Assembly (NCBI GenBank): GCA_043779185.1 | Contig: JAYWEQ010000156.1 | Span: forward strand, 18,170-82,169 | Source of the DNA: JAYWDA01 sp043779185 | Lineage (GTDB): Bacteria > Bdellovibrionota > Bdellovibrionia > Bdellovibrionales > Bdellovibrionaceae | Length of the DNA stretch: 64,000 nucleotides | Direction: 5' to 3' | Shown here: positions 16,855-24,698 of the stretch, one piece after another | How the letters are laid out: each line of letters begins with the position of its first letter | Numbering within the stretch: position 1 is the stretch's first letter | Notes under the pieces: generated by a model | Told to the model about the DNA's origin: nothing | Database searches by the model: none | What the model saw: the letters and a program-made list of their open reading frames with translations, nothing else | Position numbers and translations under genes: made by a program

Positions 16855-17217
16855 TTAACGTCTTCGCTTCGGCAGGTAAGGTCTTACACGAGCGAAAACT
16901 TCATAACCGAGCAAGGCTGCTGGGTGAATCAAGGGCCAGTGGATCGCCTTCGAAGCCCAAGCGTATTTGGGAATGCGGCTCCAGATGTGAGCAAAAGCTT
17001 CCACTCCGATCAGAATTTTTCCCTCAGGCGTTTGAACATGCATATGACGATCCACCGCTTCTGGTGTCAGGCCAAACTCAGTTGCCTTGAATTGCGGATT
17101 TGAAATATCAACAATATCAAAAAGAGTGGGCGCTATTCTTTTATAATGAGAAATTTCCATATCACAAACAATACAGTTTCCGTCAACAAAGACTTTAGTT
17201 TTTTGAATTTCTTTGAT
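16855..17217 (-). CDS. DCC-family thiol protein (DUF393) with non-AUG start
   Basis: The first ATG/GTG/TTG in frame (17160) would cut off the family's defining motif. Reading upstream in the same frame gives KVFVDGNCIVCDMEISHY, the C-x-x-C thiol site, before an in-frame TGA beyond 17235. The only plausible starts are ATC 17217, with AGGGGG at 17227-17222 just ahead, or ATT 17208. The coordinates use ATC (120 residues). The rest matches DUF393: TPEGKILIGVEAFAHIWSRIP and YEVFARVRPYLPKRRR. DCC proteins are thioredoxin-like presumed thiol-disulfide oxidoreductases. A sequencing error is the main alternative. The gene lies 14 bases behind a membrane protein gene. Confidence 0.8.
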   Translation of the reverse strand: MKEIQKTKVFVDGNCIVCDMEISHYKRIAPTLFDIVDISNPQFKATEFGLTPEAVDRHMHVQTPEGKILIGVEAFAHIWSRIPKYAWASKAIHWPLIHPAALLGYEVFARVRPYLPKRRR

Positions 17218-17231
17218 AAAGCCCCCTGGTG

Positions 17232-17663
17232 TTACGCCATTTCAAGAAGATAAATGACAAAAAAAAGTTTTATTGTATAAACTAAGGTTCGACCCCAGTT
17301 AGTACGTATTAAGGATAAAATAACGGCTTGATCAAAACCTTTCTGAGCTAGCTTTTCATGTTTGGGCACGCTGATAAAAAAAGTGATCGCCCAGATCGTA
17401 CAAGTCATAAAAAAAACAAATATATTCTGCCATAAATTAATCTTGTTTAAAAAAATAAAAGCAAGACTGACCGCCAATTCCAAAACCATCAAAGGCGCGA
17501 CAATCCAGGTGATACGTGCGCTGTGCAAATCATGCCACTTAGAAAAGTGACCCTCATTCAGACCTAAAAAAAGCGGATACTGCACTCGCTGCACTAACCA
17601 TAATATGCCTGTCATCATTGCCGTCGCAACCAATTGCAGCAGCAATAAATTATGAATGATCAT
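17232..17663 (-). CDS. four-helix integral membrane protein, unknown family
   Basis: A 143-residue protein with four predicted membrane helices: LLLLQLVATAMMTGILWLV, WIVAPLMVLELAVSLAFIF, NIFVFFMTCTIWAITFFIS and TLVYTIKLFFVIYLLEM. Conserved-looking loops carry YPLF, HSARITWIVAPLM and SVPKHEKLAQKGF, which may bind a cofactor or heme, but this is speculative. It lies directly upstream of the DCC thiol gene and the antiporter, and all three are probably one transcript. I do not recognise a named family with certainty. Confidence 0.7.
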   Translation of the reverse strand: MIIHNLLLLQLVATAMMTGILWLVQRVQYPLFLGLNEGHFSKWHDLHSARITWIVAPLMVLELAVSLAFIFLNKINLWQNIFVFFMTCTIWAITFFISVPKHEKLAQKGFDQAVILSLIRTNWGRTLVYTIKLFFVIYLLEMA

Positions 17664-17741
17664 TTGAAAATTTTAACAAAGGGTTTACGTCAATACAAGC
17701 TACAGGTGCTGAAATACAGACACTGCCAGCAAAGAGGCTTT

Positions 17742-18905
17742 TTAGTTTAAAATTAAGTTTACAAATTTAAGATATCTTAGTTCGTGACAGCTGTGGGGAA
17801 ATGGATGATCTGGTCCTTGTCCTGATATCTTTAAAATTTGCCCTCGGCGGTTCGCTTTTGAAACAGACTCATTGATAATTTCAAAAAAATCTTGAAAAGA
17901 AATATGACTGGAGCAGGAACTTAAGGAGAGATGTCCCTTGGAGCGCACTCGTTTAGCAGCCGCCGCGAAAAGTTCGATATATTTAGCCTGGGCTCGATCT
18001 TTTTGATCCTCTGAATGACCCATGGACGGCGGATCAACGATGACATGATCCCACATTTCCTTATCGCCGTTCAGATAATCAAAAACATCCACACAAAGGC
18101 CTTGGTGTTTTTCGGCTGCTAAGCCATTCAGGCGCCAATTTTCAGTGGCTAATTGAATCGCACCCTCTGCCACATCAAGGCTGGCCACTTTTGTCGCGCC
18201 ACCAAGACCTGCATAAACAGAAAACCCTCCAGAGTAACTGAATAAATTTAAGACCGAAGCGCCCTTTGTAACGGATTGGATATATTTTCTGTTGTCCCTT
18301 TGATCTAAAAAGAAACCCGTTTTTTGGCCTTTTTGTAAATCCACTTTGAACTGGACGCCATTTTCAAGAACGATCACCTCGTTGTCGCATTTTTCTCCAG
18401 CCAACAACTGAATGCCACCTTGAGTGTTCCGACGAAATTTTTCAACGACACTGGCGACAATTTTTTCTTGGACCAACCAATCGGCGATGCCTTTTTTATC
18501 CCAAAATTCATTGGGCCCTTGCCCGTCAAATTGCAGGACGGCAATGGATCCATAAATATCACAAATCAGTCCTGGAAGAAGATCACCTTCGCCATTAAAC
18601 AATCTGTAAGATGTCGTGTTTTTCGAGACCACAGCACGACGCAGAGCCAAGGCCTCGGCAAATCTTTTTTGAAAAACCTCAAACACAGGCGGCTTTTTTT
18701 CGAGGCTGAGTATTCGAAGGCTCAGCGGTGCATGGGGGTCATAGAGGGCCCATGCCAAAGGTTCTTTTTTTCTATCAAACACCTGGGCTAGTTGCGCTTT
18801 TTCCAGGGCCGGAGGGCTGGAGATAGACTCGCGGTAGATCCAGGGATGGCCTCGAAGAACCGATCGGCGCAGATCACGATGAAGATAAATGCTCAGTTTT
18901 GGCAT
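17742..18905 (-). CDS. class I SAM-dependent rRNA methyltransferase, RlmI-like
   Basis: A 387-residue protein, close to E. coli RlmI (396), which makes m5C1962 in 23S rRNA. It begins with a PUA-type RNA-binding domain (LHRDLRRSVLRGHPWIYRES), then the EEHUD domain (YRLFNGEGDLLPGLICDIYG), KTGFFLDQRDNRKYI, SAM motif LNLFSYSGGFSVYAG and catalytic DPPSMGHS. A late SSCSSHIS block carries the conserved cysteine. ATG 18905 was chosen because it starts the PUA domain, whereas longer readings add unconserved residues. It is divergent from the heme-lipoprotein gene. Confidence 0.9.
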   Translation of the reverse strand: MPKLSIYLHRDLRRSVLRGHPWIYRESISSPPALEKAQLAQVFDRKKEPLAWALYDPHAPLSLRILSLEKKPPVFEVFQKRFAEALALRRAVVSKNTTSYRLFNGEGDLLPGLICDIYGSIAVLQFDGQGPNEFWDKKGIADWLVQEKIVASVVEKFRRNTQGGIQLLAGEKCDNEVIVLENGVQFKVDLQKGQKTGFFLDQRDNRKYIQSVTKGASVLNLFSYSGGFSVYAGLGGATKVASLDVAEGAIQLATENWRLNGLAAEKHQGLCVDVFDYLNGDKEMWDHVIVDPPSMGHSEDQKDRAQAKYIELFAAAAKRVRSKGHLSLSSCSSHISFQDFFEIINESVSKANRRGQILKISGQGPDHPFPHSCHELRYLKFVNLILN

Positions 18906-19035
18906 AGCAGGTTCTAATATGAAACAGGTCTGAATTACCAGTCCTAATTTGGGACAAATCGATAGATTTTCTAGGGTCAGCAAGTTCAGTGCTATATCAT
19001 AAAAGCAGGGAAACTTTGAAACCAAGGGGTTGTGA

Positions 19036-20580
19036 ATGAGGCTCAAAAGGTCGTTAAAAACAAAATCGATGTCGCTTTTAGGTTTAGCATCCGTCTTATT
19101 TATTATGCTGTTTCAGAACTGCAGCATGGTGGCGCCAACTCAAGAATTGGCGAGTTCCTCGAGCCTAAGCTCCCTTGCCAGTCTGTCTGCAAACCCAGTT
19201 TTTTCCGAACTACAACAAAAAATCATCACTCCAAAGTGTTTGGCTTGTCATTCCTCAGGCCTGCATAACTTTTCAAGTTACAGTAACATTATGGCCAGCG
19301 GAACCGTGGTCGCTGGTAACATCTCAGGAAGTACTTTTTATTTGCAAGTTCTTGCGGGCACAATGCCACTGGGACGGCAGCCCTTAGCCGCAAGTGAGAC
19401 AGCTGCAATTAAAAGTTGGATCGAAACGGGCGCTTTAAATTTAGCCCCCGGCGTAAGTCCTCCCACGAATACGCCTCCACTTTCAATCTCAGCTGTAGCG
19501 GCTATAGGAACTTCTCCAACTAGCATAACTTTAACTTGGACCTTGCCTTCAGGAACCCTAACAAGCGTTATTGTTGAACGAGCCGCCACTGTCGCTGGTC
19601 CCTTTTCTATCATAAGTACTTTGGGTGGAAGTGTTTCAACATATATAGACACTGGCCTGACAGCTAATTTGAATTATTCTTACCGAGTGAAGGCGATGAA
19701 TACTTTTGGGGTCTCTCCGTATTCAGCCGTGGTCAGTGCGATGACTCTGCCATTTCCACCAGCAAATCCGACTGGACTTTCGGCTGTCCCGATTTCTTCA
19801 TCGCAAATCAATTTAAACTGGGTGGACAATTCAGTGGATGAATCAGGCTTTATTATCGAGCGAGCCCCTGCCGTTGGTGGACCGTTCACAGTCTTATTAA
19901 CGACGGCGGCGAATGTCACAACTTATTCCGATACCGGCTTAGCGGCTTCGACAACTTTTTATTACCGAGTGGCGGCAACAAATGCAGGTGGAAAATCCGC
20001 CTATACGAGCACGGCTTCAGCCTTAACAGCGACAGCCGCAGCTGGAATTCCAGCCTCGCCAGCATCGGTCTCGGCCTTGGCAACATCCGCCACGCAGGTC
20101 ACGCTGACATGGACAGATTCATCAACATCAGAAACAGGATTTAAAGTCGAGCGAGCTTTAGCTGCGACCGGACCATTTACAGTGATTGGATCAGTGGGAG
20201 CCAATGTAACGACGTTTCCAGACAGTGGCTTGTCAGCTGTGACGACTTATTATTATCGAGTGTCTTCCTTTAATGCGTCAGGCAGTTCGTCACCAACAGC
20301 CTCCATGTCTGTCACAACTTTTGGAACCTATGCTTGGATCAATGCCAATGTTTCGATTCCAAAATGTGTCATGTGTCACTCGGGTGGAAGCCCTGCCGCT
20401 GGTTATGATCTTAGCACGTACACGGGGACACTTTTGTTTGTCACAAAATTTAATTCAGGTGTCAGCCGTTTTTATCTGGCTTCATTCGAAGGATCGATGC
20501 CCTTGGGAAGCGCAAAGTTGACCTCAGTACAGCTGAGTGCCATCAAAACTTGGATTGATAGCGGTGCTCTTAATAATTAG
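19036..20580 (+). CDS. lipoprotein with two c-type-heme-like modules flanking three fibronectin III domains
   Basis: A 514-residue lipoprotein: signal helix, then LFQNC with the lipid cysteine at residue 29 (FQNC is unusual outside this lineage). A first module holds C68-L-A-C71-H72 and TMPLG; three consecutive fibronectin type III domains follow (about residues 150-235, 240-330, 335-425), each with the VERA...GPF...Y-D-T-G-L...YYRV pattern. A second module holds C444-V-M-C447-H448 and SMPLG and ends in WIDSGALNN. The two end modules share MPLG...AIK-WI--GALN and look duplicated. Covalent heme with Met as axial ligand is possible, giving an electron-transfer or sensing role at the cell surface; this is inferred. 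Confidence 0.85.
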   Translation: MRLKRSLKTKSMSLLGLASVLFIMLFQNCSMVAPTQELASSSSLSSLASLSANPVFSELQQKIITPKCLACHSSGLHNFSSYSNIMASGTVVAGNISGSTFYLQVLAGTMPLGRQPLAASETAAIKSWIETGALNLAPGVSPPTNTPPLSISAVAAIGTSPTSITLTWTLPSGTLTSVIVERAATVAGPFSIISTLGGSVSTYIDTGLTANLNYSYRVKAMNTFGVSPYSAVVSAMTLPFPPANPTGLSAVPISSSQINLNWVDNSVDESGFIIERAPAVGGPFTVLLTTAANVTTYSDTGLAASTTFYYRVAATNAGGKSAYTSTASALTATAAAGIPASPASVSALATSATQVTLTWTDSSTSETGFKVERALAATGPFTVIGSVGANVTTFPDSGLSAVTTYYYRVSSFNASGSSSPTASMSVTTFGTYAWINANVSIPKCVMCHSGGSPAAGYDLSTYTGTLLFVTKFNSGVSRFYLASFEGSMPLGSAKLTSVQLSAIKTWIDSGALNN

Positions 20581-21227
20581 GCTAAAAGTTTTTTAAATGG
20601 CTCGGGGACCATGCATTCAAAACTGTGGCCCAAAATCTGGATTTGATAACAGTGAAGAAACATACGGTCGGTCTTATAAAGATCGGCCATTTTTTTATTA
20701 TACCTTGGATCACCATATCGGGGGTCACCTACTAGTGAGTGATTGACCAAGGCTGAGTGCTTGCGAATTTGATGCTGTCGTCCGGTGATGAGTTTAAAGT
20801 GGCAATAAGAAAAGAACTTATTGGCTTTAAGAACTTCGAACTGTGTTTCACAAGCGATTCGATCTCGTGACATTCCGGCAGGATTTTTTCGACCCTCGGC
20901 TTTATCTGTTAAGGATTGATTCCAAAGGCCCTTAGGTTCTTTCAATTCGCCCCGCAAAACGCCAGCGTAAATCTTTTGAACCGTTCTTTTTTCAAATTCT
21001 TCAGCTAACTTCCTTGCGGACACCTCATGAAGAGCCAAAAGTTGGATGCCACTGGTTTCTTTATCCAATCTGTGAACAGGATAAAGTTTAGTTGCGGCCA
21101 ATTGTTTTTGTAACAGTAACAGCAGATTTTGTGGATCTTCGTTGTTATGCACAGAGATTCCAGCAGGTTTTGAAACCGCCAAGAAGTCTTTGTCCTGGTA
21201 CAGAACTGAAATTTGAAGATGCTCCAT
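20577..21227 (-). CDS. RluA-family pseudouridine synthase
   Basis: A 216-residue enzyme of the RluA/TruC class without an S4 domain. It has ISVLYQDKDFLAVSKPAGISVH at the N-terminus, the catalytic HRLDKETSG (about 58-66, with the aspartate nucleophile), and TGRQHQIRKHSALVNHSLVGDPRYGD. The short length fits TruC (tRNA uridine 65) or small rRNA synthases; the target site cannot be told. AAGGA lies five bases before ATG 21227. The gene converges on the lipoprotein gene with a four-base overlap of their stop regions. Confidence 0.9.
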   Translation of the reverse strand: MEHLQISVLYQDKDFLAVSKPAGISVHNNEDPQNLLLLLQKQLAATKLYPVHRLDKETSGIQLLALHEVSARKLAEEFEKRTVQKIYAGVLRGELKEPKGLWNQSLTDKAEGRKNPAGMSRDRIACETQFEVLKANKFFSYCHFKLITGRQHQIRKHSALVNHSLVGDPRYGDPRYNKKMADLYKTDRMFLHCYQIQILGHSFECMVPEPFKKLLA

Positions 21228-21371
21228 AGGGTCCTTTCCAGGGGGTCTTGGATCAAAGTCATAGCAAATGGCTTGATGGAAAGCACGTCCTTCATGACTG
21301 GTGGCTTCCAGATTGACCCAAGACTAAATTAAAGATGATAATACTTCTTAATTCAACCCATGAGGTGATGC

Positions 21372-21617
21372 ATGTCTGAAGATATGAAAGCTGAAATCGA
21401 ACGTCTGAAAGCAGAAAACGAAGCCCTTAAAAATAAAAAAAATTCCAGGGGCACGCTGTCCATGAAAGTCAGTGAAAAAGGAGCGCTTTCTGTTTATGGA
21501 ATGGGCCGTTTTCCTGTGACTTTATATAAGGAACAATGGCTGAAGCTTCTGAGCATCACTGAAGAGATCAAAAAATTTATTGCTGACAATGATGCGCAAT
21601 TAAAAACCAAAGAATAA
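21372..21617 (+). CDS. small coiled-coil protein, conserved unknown
   Basis: An 81-residue protein. The first 22 residues form a heptad helix (MKAEIERLKAENEALKNKK). The rest carries MKVSEKGALSVYGMGRFPVTLYKEQWLKLL, a pattern I associate with a small uncharacterised family found in diverse bacteria and algae. It has no signal peptide, cysteine or membrane segment. The GAGGTGATGC leader carries a ribosome site just before ATG 21372. It could be a coiled-coil adaptor. It sits upstream of the DTW gene with a 63-base gap. Confidence 0.65.
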   Translation: MSEDMKAEIERLKAENEALKNKKNSRGTLSMKVSEKGALSVYGMGRFPVTLYKEQWLKLLSITEEIKKFIADNDAQLKTKE

Positions 21618-21680
21618 AAAATCGACCCAGCTGAAAGTCCGTAATTGAGCTTTTTTGTGAAACCCACGGAGAGTTGAACG

Positions 21681-22409
21681 GTGAATCTAGAAAGCTATCT
21701 TCAAAAACGGCAAAAATTATCTGATGAATTGCCTCAATATCGAAATCTTTGCCTGACTTGTCGCCAGCCGCAGTTCAGTTGTTTTTGTTCATTTGTACAA
21801 AAATTTGATCCAAAAATTAAATTTATGATTTTAATTCACCCGATTGAATTTAAGCGCCGAATTGCAACGGGTCGAATGTCGCATTTATGTTTGCAAGATT
21901 CAGAATTAATCATTGGGCAAAATTATTCTGAGAACGAATCCGTCAATCTGGTTTTAAAAGACCCTCACAATCATTGCATGATTTTATATCCTGGCAGAGC
22001 TTCGACAAATTTAACTTCGATGAGTCTTGTCGAGCGGCAAGAGCTTTTTCCAAAGAATAAAAAACTGGTGATTTTTGTGATTGATGGAACCTGGGCGACA
22101 GCCGGTAAAATGGTCTACCAAAGTAAAAATTTATTTTTACTTCCAAGATTTTGCTTCACGCCGCTGGCGCCGTCTAATTTTAGGGTTCGAAAACAGCCGG
22201 CCCCGGGATGTTATTCAACGGTTGAAGCAATTCATCACACCTTAGAACTTCTGGGTCCCAGTCAGGGTCTTGATCTTTCATTGAAACATCAAGATCAGCT
22301 GCTGTTCGTTTTTGATAAAATGGTTGAAAAACAGTTGGAGTTTATTGATCTTTCAAGGGCTTTGCCCCGATCAACGACCTATCGAAGACTGAGTCAAAGG
22401 CCCGCTTAA
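21681..22409 (+). CDS. DTW-domain protein (TapT-like tRNA acp3U transferase)
   Basis: A 242-residue protein starting at GTG 21681. It has the zinc-binding N-terminus CLTCRQPQFSCFC, IHPIEFKRRIATGRMSHLCL, the family's DGTWATAGKM (D-x-T-W), and RKQPAPGCYSTVEAI. DTW proteins such as E. coli TapT (YfiP) transfer the 3-amino-3-carboxypropyl group of SAM onto U47 of tRNA. The gene shares one base with the flavin reductase start (TAATG), so the two are translationally coupled, though the functional link is not evident. Confidence 0.85.
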   Translation: MNLESYLQKRQKLSDELPQYRNLCLTCRQPQFSCFCSFVQKFDPKIKFMILIHPIEFKRRIATGRMSHLCLQDSELIIGQNYSENESVNLVLKDPHNHCMILYPGRASTNLTSMSLVERQELFPKNKKLVIFVIDGTWATAGKMVYQSKNLFLLPRFCFTPLAPSNFRVRKQPAPGCYSTVEAIHHTLELLGPSQGLDLSLKHQDQLLFVFDKMVEKQLEFIDLSRALPRSTTYRRLSQRPA

Positions 22410-23002
22410 TGATTCAAAAAAATCTTTTAAAAAAGAAAATTTTGATTTTAAATGGCAGTCCCCAGGGGCCACGAAGTAACAGTCAAAAGCTAATTAAAAA
22501 ATTAATCAAAGAATTAGACTCAAGTCTTCACGCCGAATGTGTTCACCTGAGCCAAAAAAAATATTCTCAGAAGCTAAGGTCTCAAATTGCAGCGGCTGAC
22601 GGGTTGATTTTTGTGTCTGGAACTTATTGGGATTCGTGGGGCAGTCCTTTGCAAGAATTTCTAGAAAAGGCTACGGTTCTTGAAGGCACGAAAGCTGTGG
22701 TTGGAAAACCCTGCGCCGTCTTTATTTTGATGCATTCGGTGGGGGGAAAAGGAGTGCTTTCAAGACTGCAGGGGGTGCTTTCAACCTTGGGTTTTCTGAT
22801 TCCACCTATGAGTGGGATGGTTTATTCTTCGCTGAGTCATCGAATCGCAAAAGGCCCACAAAAAAATATTGATGAAGATATTTGGCATTTAAATGACACT
22901 AAACTCATTCTGGGCAACTTCAGACTTGCCCTTGAGATTCAAAAGGAATGGGTTTGTTGGCCCGTGGATCGAAAAAATTTTGAACGACTATGGTTAAAAT
23001 AA
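22409..23002 (+). CDS. NAD(P)H-dependent FMN reductase / flavodoxin-fold protein
   Basis: A 197-residue flavodoxin-like protein with the phosphate-binding LILNGSPQGPRSNSQKLIKKL at the N-terminus, a central SGTYWDSWGSPLQEFLEKA motif contacting the flavin, and ILMHSVGGKGVLSRLQGVLSTLG. Related enzymes reduce quinones, azo compounds or FMN using NAD(P)H in the cytoplasm. The start ATG overlaps the stop of the DTW gene. The substrate is not predictable. Confidence 0.8.
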   Translation: MIQKNLLKKKILILNGSPQGPRSNSQKLIKKLIKELDSSLHAECVHLSQKKYSQKLRSQIAAADGLIFVSGTYWDSWGSPLQEFLEKATVLEGTKAVVGKPCAVFILMHSVGGKGVLSRLQGVLSTLGFLIPPMSGMVYSSLSHRIAKGPQKNIDEDIWHLNDTKLILGNFRLALEIQKEWVCWPVDRKNFERLWLK

Positions 23003-23087
23003 AGACATTCTCAATTTCCTTGGCTCATGACCCAGTTTGCGCTATTTTTGATGCTCAAAATAAGCCTAAACCAAGAGGGAGTCCCCT

Positions 23088-23576
23088 GTGAATATTTCAA
23101 AGAATTGCATCGTCACGCTCAATTACACATTAACTGATGATGAAAATGAAACCTTAGACACCTCGGTGGGGAGCGAGCCCTTAGTTTATCTTCACGGGGC
23201 GCAAAATATCATTCCTGGTTTGGAAGAAGTCCTTGAGGGTAAAAAAATGGGCGATAAATTTAAAGTTTCGATTCCGGCTGAAAAAGCTTACGGCGAACAC
23301 ATGGAAGAAATGATTCAAAATATTCCCAAAAATCAGTTTCCCCCAGGGCAAGATATGCAGCCCGGCATGAAGTTTCAAGCAAACTCGCCGCAAGGACCGA
23401 TTGTTTTAACGGTGGTAGAAGTTTGTGACACAGATGTTATGGTGGATGGGAATCATCCTTTAGCAGGAGAAAACTTAAATTTTGATGTTGAAGTGGCTGA
23501 AGTGCGAGCCGCCACAGAAGAAGAGTTAAACCATGGTCATGCACACGGTCCTGGTGGACATCATGATCACGAATAG
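23088..23576 (+). CDS. SlyD-like FKBP isomerase with histidine-rich tail
   Basis: A 162-residue protein, GTG start 23088. It has the SlyD order: VTLNYTLTDDENETLDTS, YLHGAQNIIPGLEEVLEGKKMGDKFKVSIPAEKAYGE for the isomerase core, the flap insert, then NHPLAGENLNFDVEVAEVRAAT. It ends in HGHAHGPGGHHDHE, like the nickel-binding tail of E. coli SlyD. It should catalyse proline isomerisation, act as a chaperone and bind Ni or Zn. The tail DNA overlaps nothing functional; the DUF2147 gene follows after 13 bases. Confidence 0.9.
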   Translation: MNISKNCIVTLNYTLTDDENETLDTSVGSEPLVYLHGAQNIIPGLEEVLEGKKMGDKFKVSIPAEKAYGEHMEEMIQNIPKNQFPPGQDMQPGMKFQANSPQGPIVLTVVEVCDTDVMVDGNHPLAGENLNFDVEVAEVRAATEEELNHGHAHGPGGHHDHE

Positions 23577-23589
23577 TTGGAGAAATAAT

Positions 23590-24021
23590 ATGAAAGCCCT
23601 TGGATTTATTTTTAGTCTGCTTTTCGCGCTTCAATCTTTAGCAGCTGGTTCTGTTTATGGAAAATGGAAAACGATTGATGAAGAAGGGAAAGCTAAATCG
23701 ATTGTTGAAATCACATTAGAAGGGGATTCAGCGACCGGGCAGGTCATTGAAATTTTTGATCCTGAAAAAGTCCATTCTGTTTGCGAAAAGTGCAAAGGTG
23801 AAATGGCCAATAAGCCCATTCTAGGAATGAAAATATTGTCAGGCTTAAAAGAAACCACAAAGGGCGAAGAGTGGAGCGGTGGCCAAATCCTAGATCCAAA
23901 TAATGGAAAAACATATCGATGTTTGATGCGCCCCAAAGACGACGGCAAGAAATTAGAAGTTCGGGGCTACATCGGCTTTAGCCTTTTTGGACGGACTCAG
24001 GTTTGGGATAAGCAAGATTAA
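23590..24021 (+). CDS. DUF2147 exported protein
   Basis: From ATG 23590 (GGAGA upstream) a 143-residue protein with a signal peptide ending SLAAG and a DUF2147 domain: VYGKWKTIDEEGKAKSIVEIT, CEKCKGEMANKPILGMKIL, WSGGQILDPNNGKTYRC and LEVRGYIGFSLFGRTQVW. Three cysteines (C-x-x-C and one late) may bind metal or form disulfides. These periplasmic proteins are of unknown function; many lie near stress or lipid genes. It may be cotranscribed with the isomerase upstream. Confidence 0.88.
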   Translation: MKALGFIFSLLFALQSLAAGSVYGKWKTIDEEGKAKSIVEITLEGDSATGQVIEIFDPEKVHSVCEKCKGEMANKPILGMKILSGLKETTKGEEWSGGQILDPNNGKTYRCLMRPKDDGKKLEVRGYIGFSLFGRTQVWDKQD

Positions 24022-24027
24022 ATTTTT

Positions 24028-24570
24028 TTATCTCATCGTCGCTTGCAAATGTTTTGCATGTTCCAAATGAGCCGCAATGCTAGGGCGGACCTGATTCAAT
24101 AAGTTTTTAAGATCAGCATTTTTTGCCGAAGGAATCAGGGTTTTATCAATCGAATCCAAGACAACCTGGTGGTAGGTCACTTCATTGTCGACATAAGCCT
24201 TATCAAAGTCTTTTCCTTTAAGGCCTTTCATTTTTAGCAGAGCCTCATCGCCTGACTTTTTAAGTCCTTGGCTGGTTTCGTTTTCTTCGGGCTTCAATTT
24301 TAATTTTGATGTTAAATCAGTGGCGCTTTTATTCACCGCTGAATGATCGATGATCATTTGCTCTGCGAATTTTTTAACCTCAGGGTCTTTTGTTTGTATT
24401 TTTGCAAATTTTCCCGCCGTGATATCGACATTGTTAGCGGTAACCACAATCGCGGCAATCTGTGGGTCGGTAGGTCCTTGGGCTGCGGCTGGAGCTTGTG
24501 GTGTTTCAGCGGCCAACGCCGCTAAGGGAAAAGCTGCGGCTGTGAAAAGTCTTTTTAAATTTTGTTTCAT
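24028..24570 (-). CDS. DUF4142 exported ferritin-like protein
   Basis: A 180-residue protein with a signal peptide (KQNLKRLFTAAAFPLAALA) and an A/P-rich linker. It has a four-helix DUF4142 domain: IAAIVVTANNVDITAGKFA, KKFAEQMIIDHSAVNK, YVDNEVTYHQVVLDSID and VRPSIAAHLEHAKHLQ. The spaced His/Glu residues recall ferritin-like metal sites, though iron binding is unproven. AAGGAG lies before the ATG. It is periplasmic, transcribed alone, and converges on the DUF2147 gene. Confidence 0.88.
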   Translation of the reverse strand: MKQNLKRLFTAAAFPLAALAAETPQAPAAAQGPTDPQIAAIVVTANNVDITAGKFAKIQTKDPEVKKFAEQMIIDHSAVNKSATDLTSKLKLKPEENETSQGLKKSGDEALLKMKGLKGKDFDKAYVDNEVTYHQVVLDSIDKTLIPSAKNADLKNLLNQVRPSIAAHLEHAKHLQATMR

Positions 24571-24698
24571 ATGATGATCTCCTTAAAAGTAGGCCTGATT
24601 TTAGACACAGCTTGCTGATGAATCATGACAATGGGATGAAGAACCATGAAGTCATCGTATTCATTGCCAATTCATGCCATTTCTGGCACCTGATAAGG

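Noticed and set aside
19338..20204. Minus-strand frames within the heme lipoprotein gene
   Set aside because: Reverse readings of the Thr/Ala/Val-rich fibronectin repeats; no start signal or known domain.
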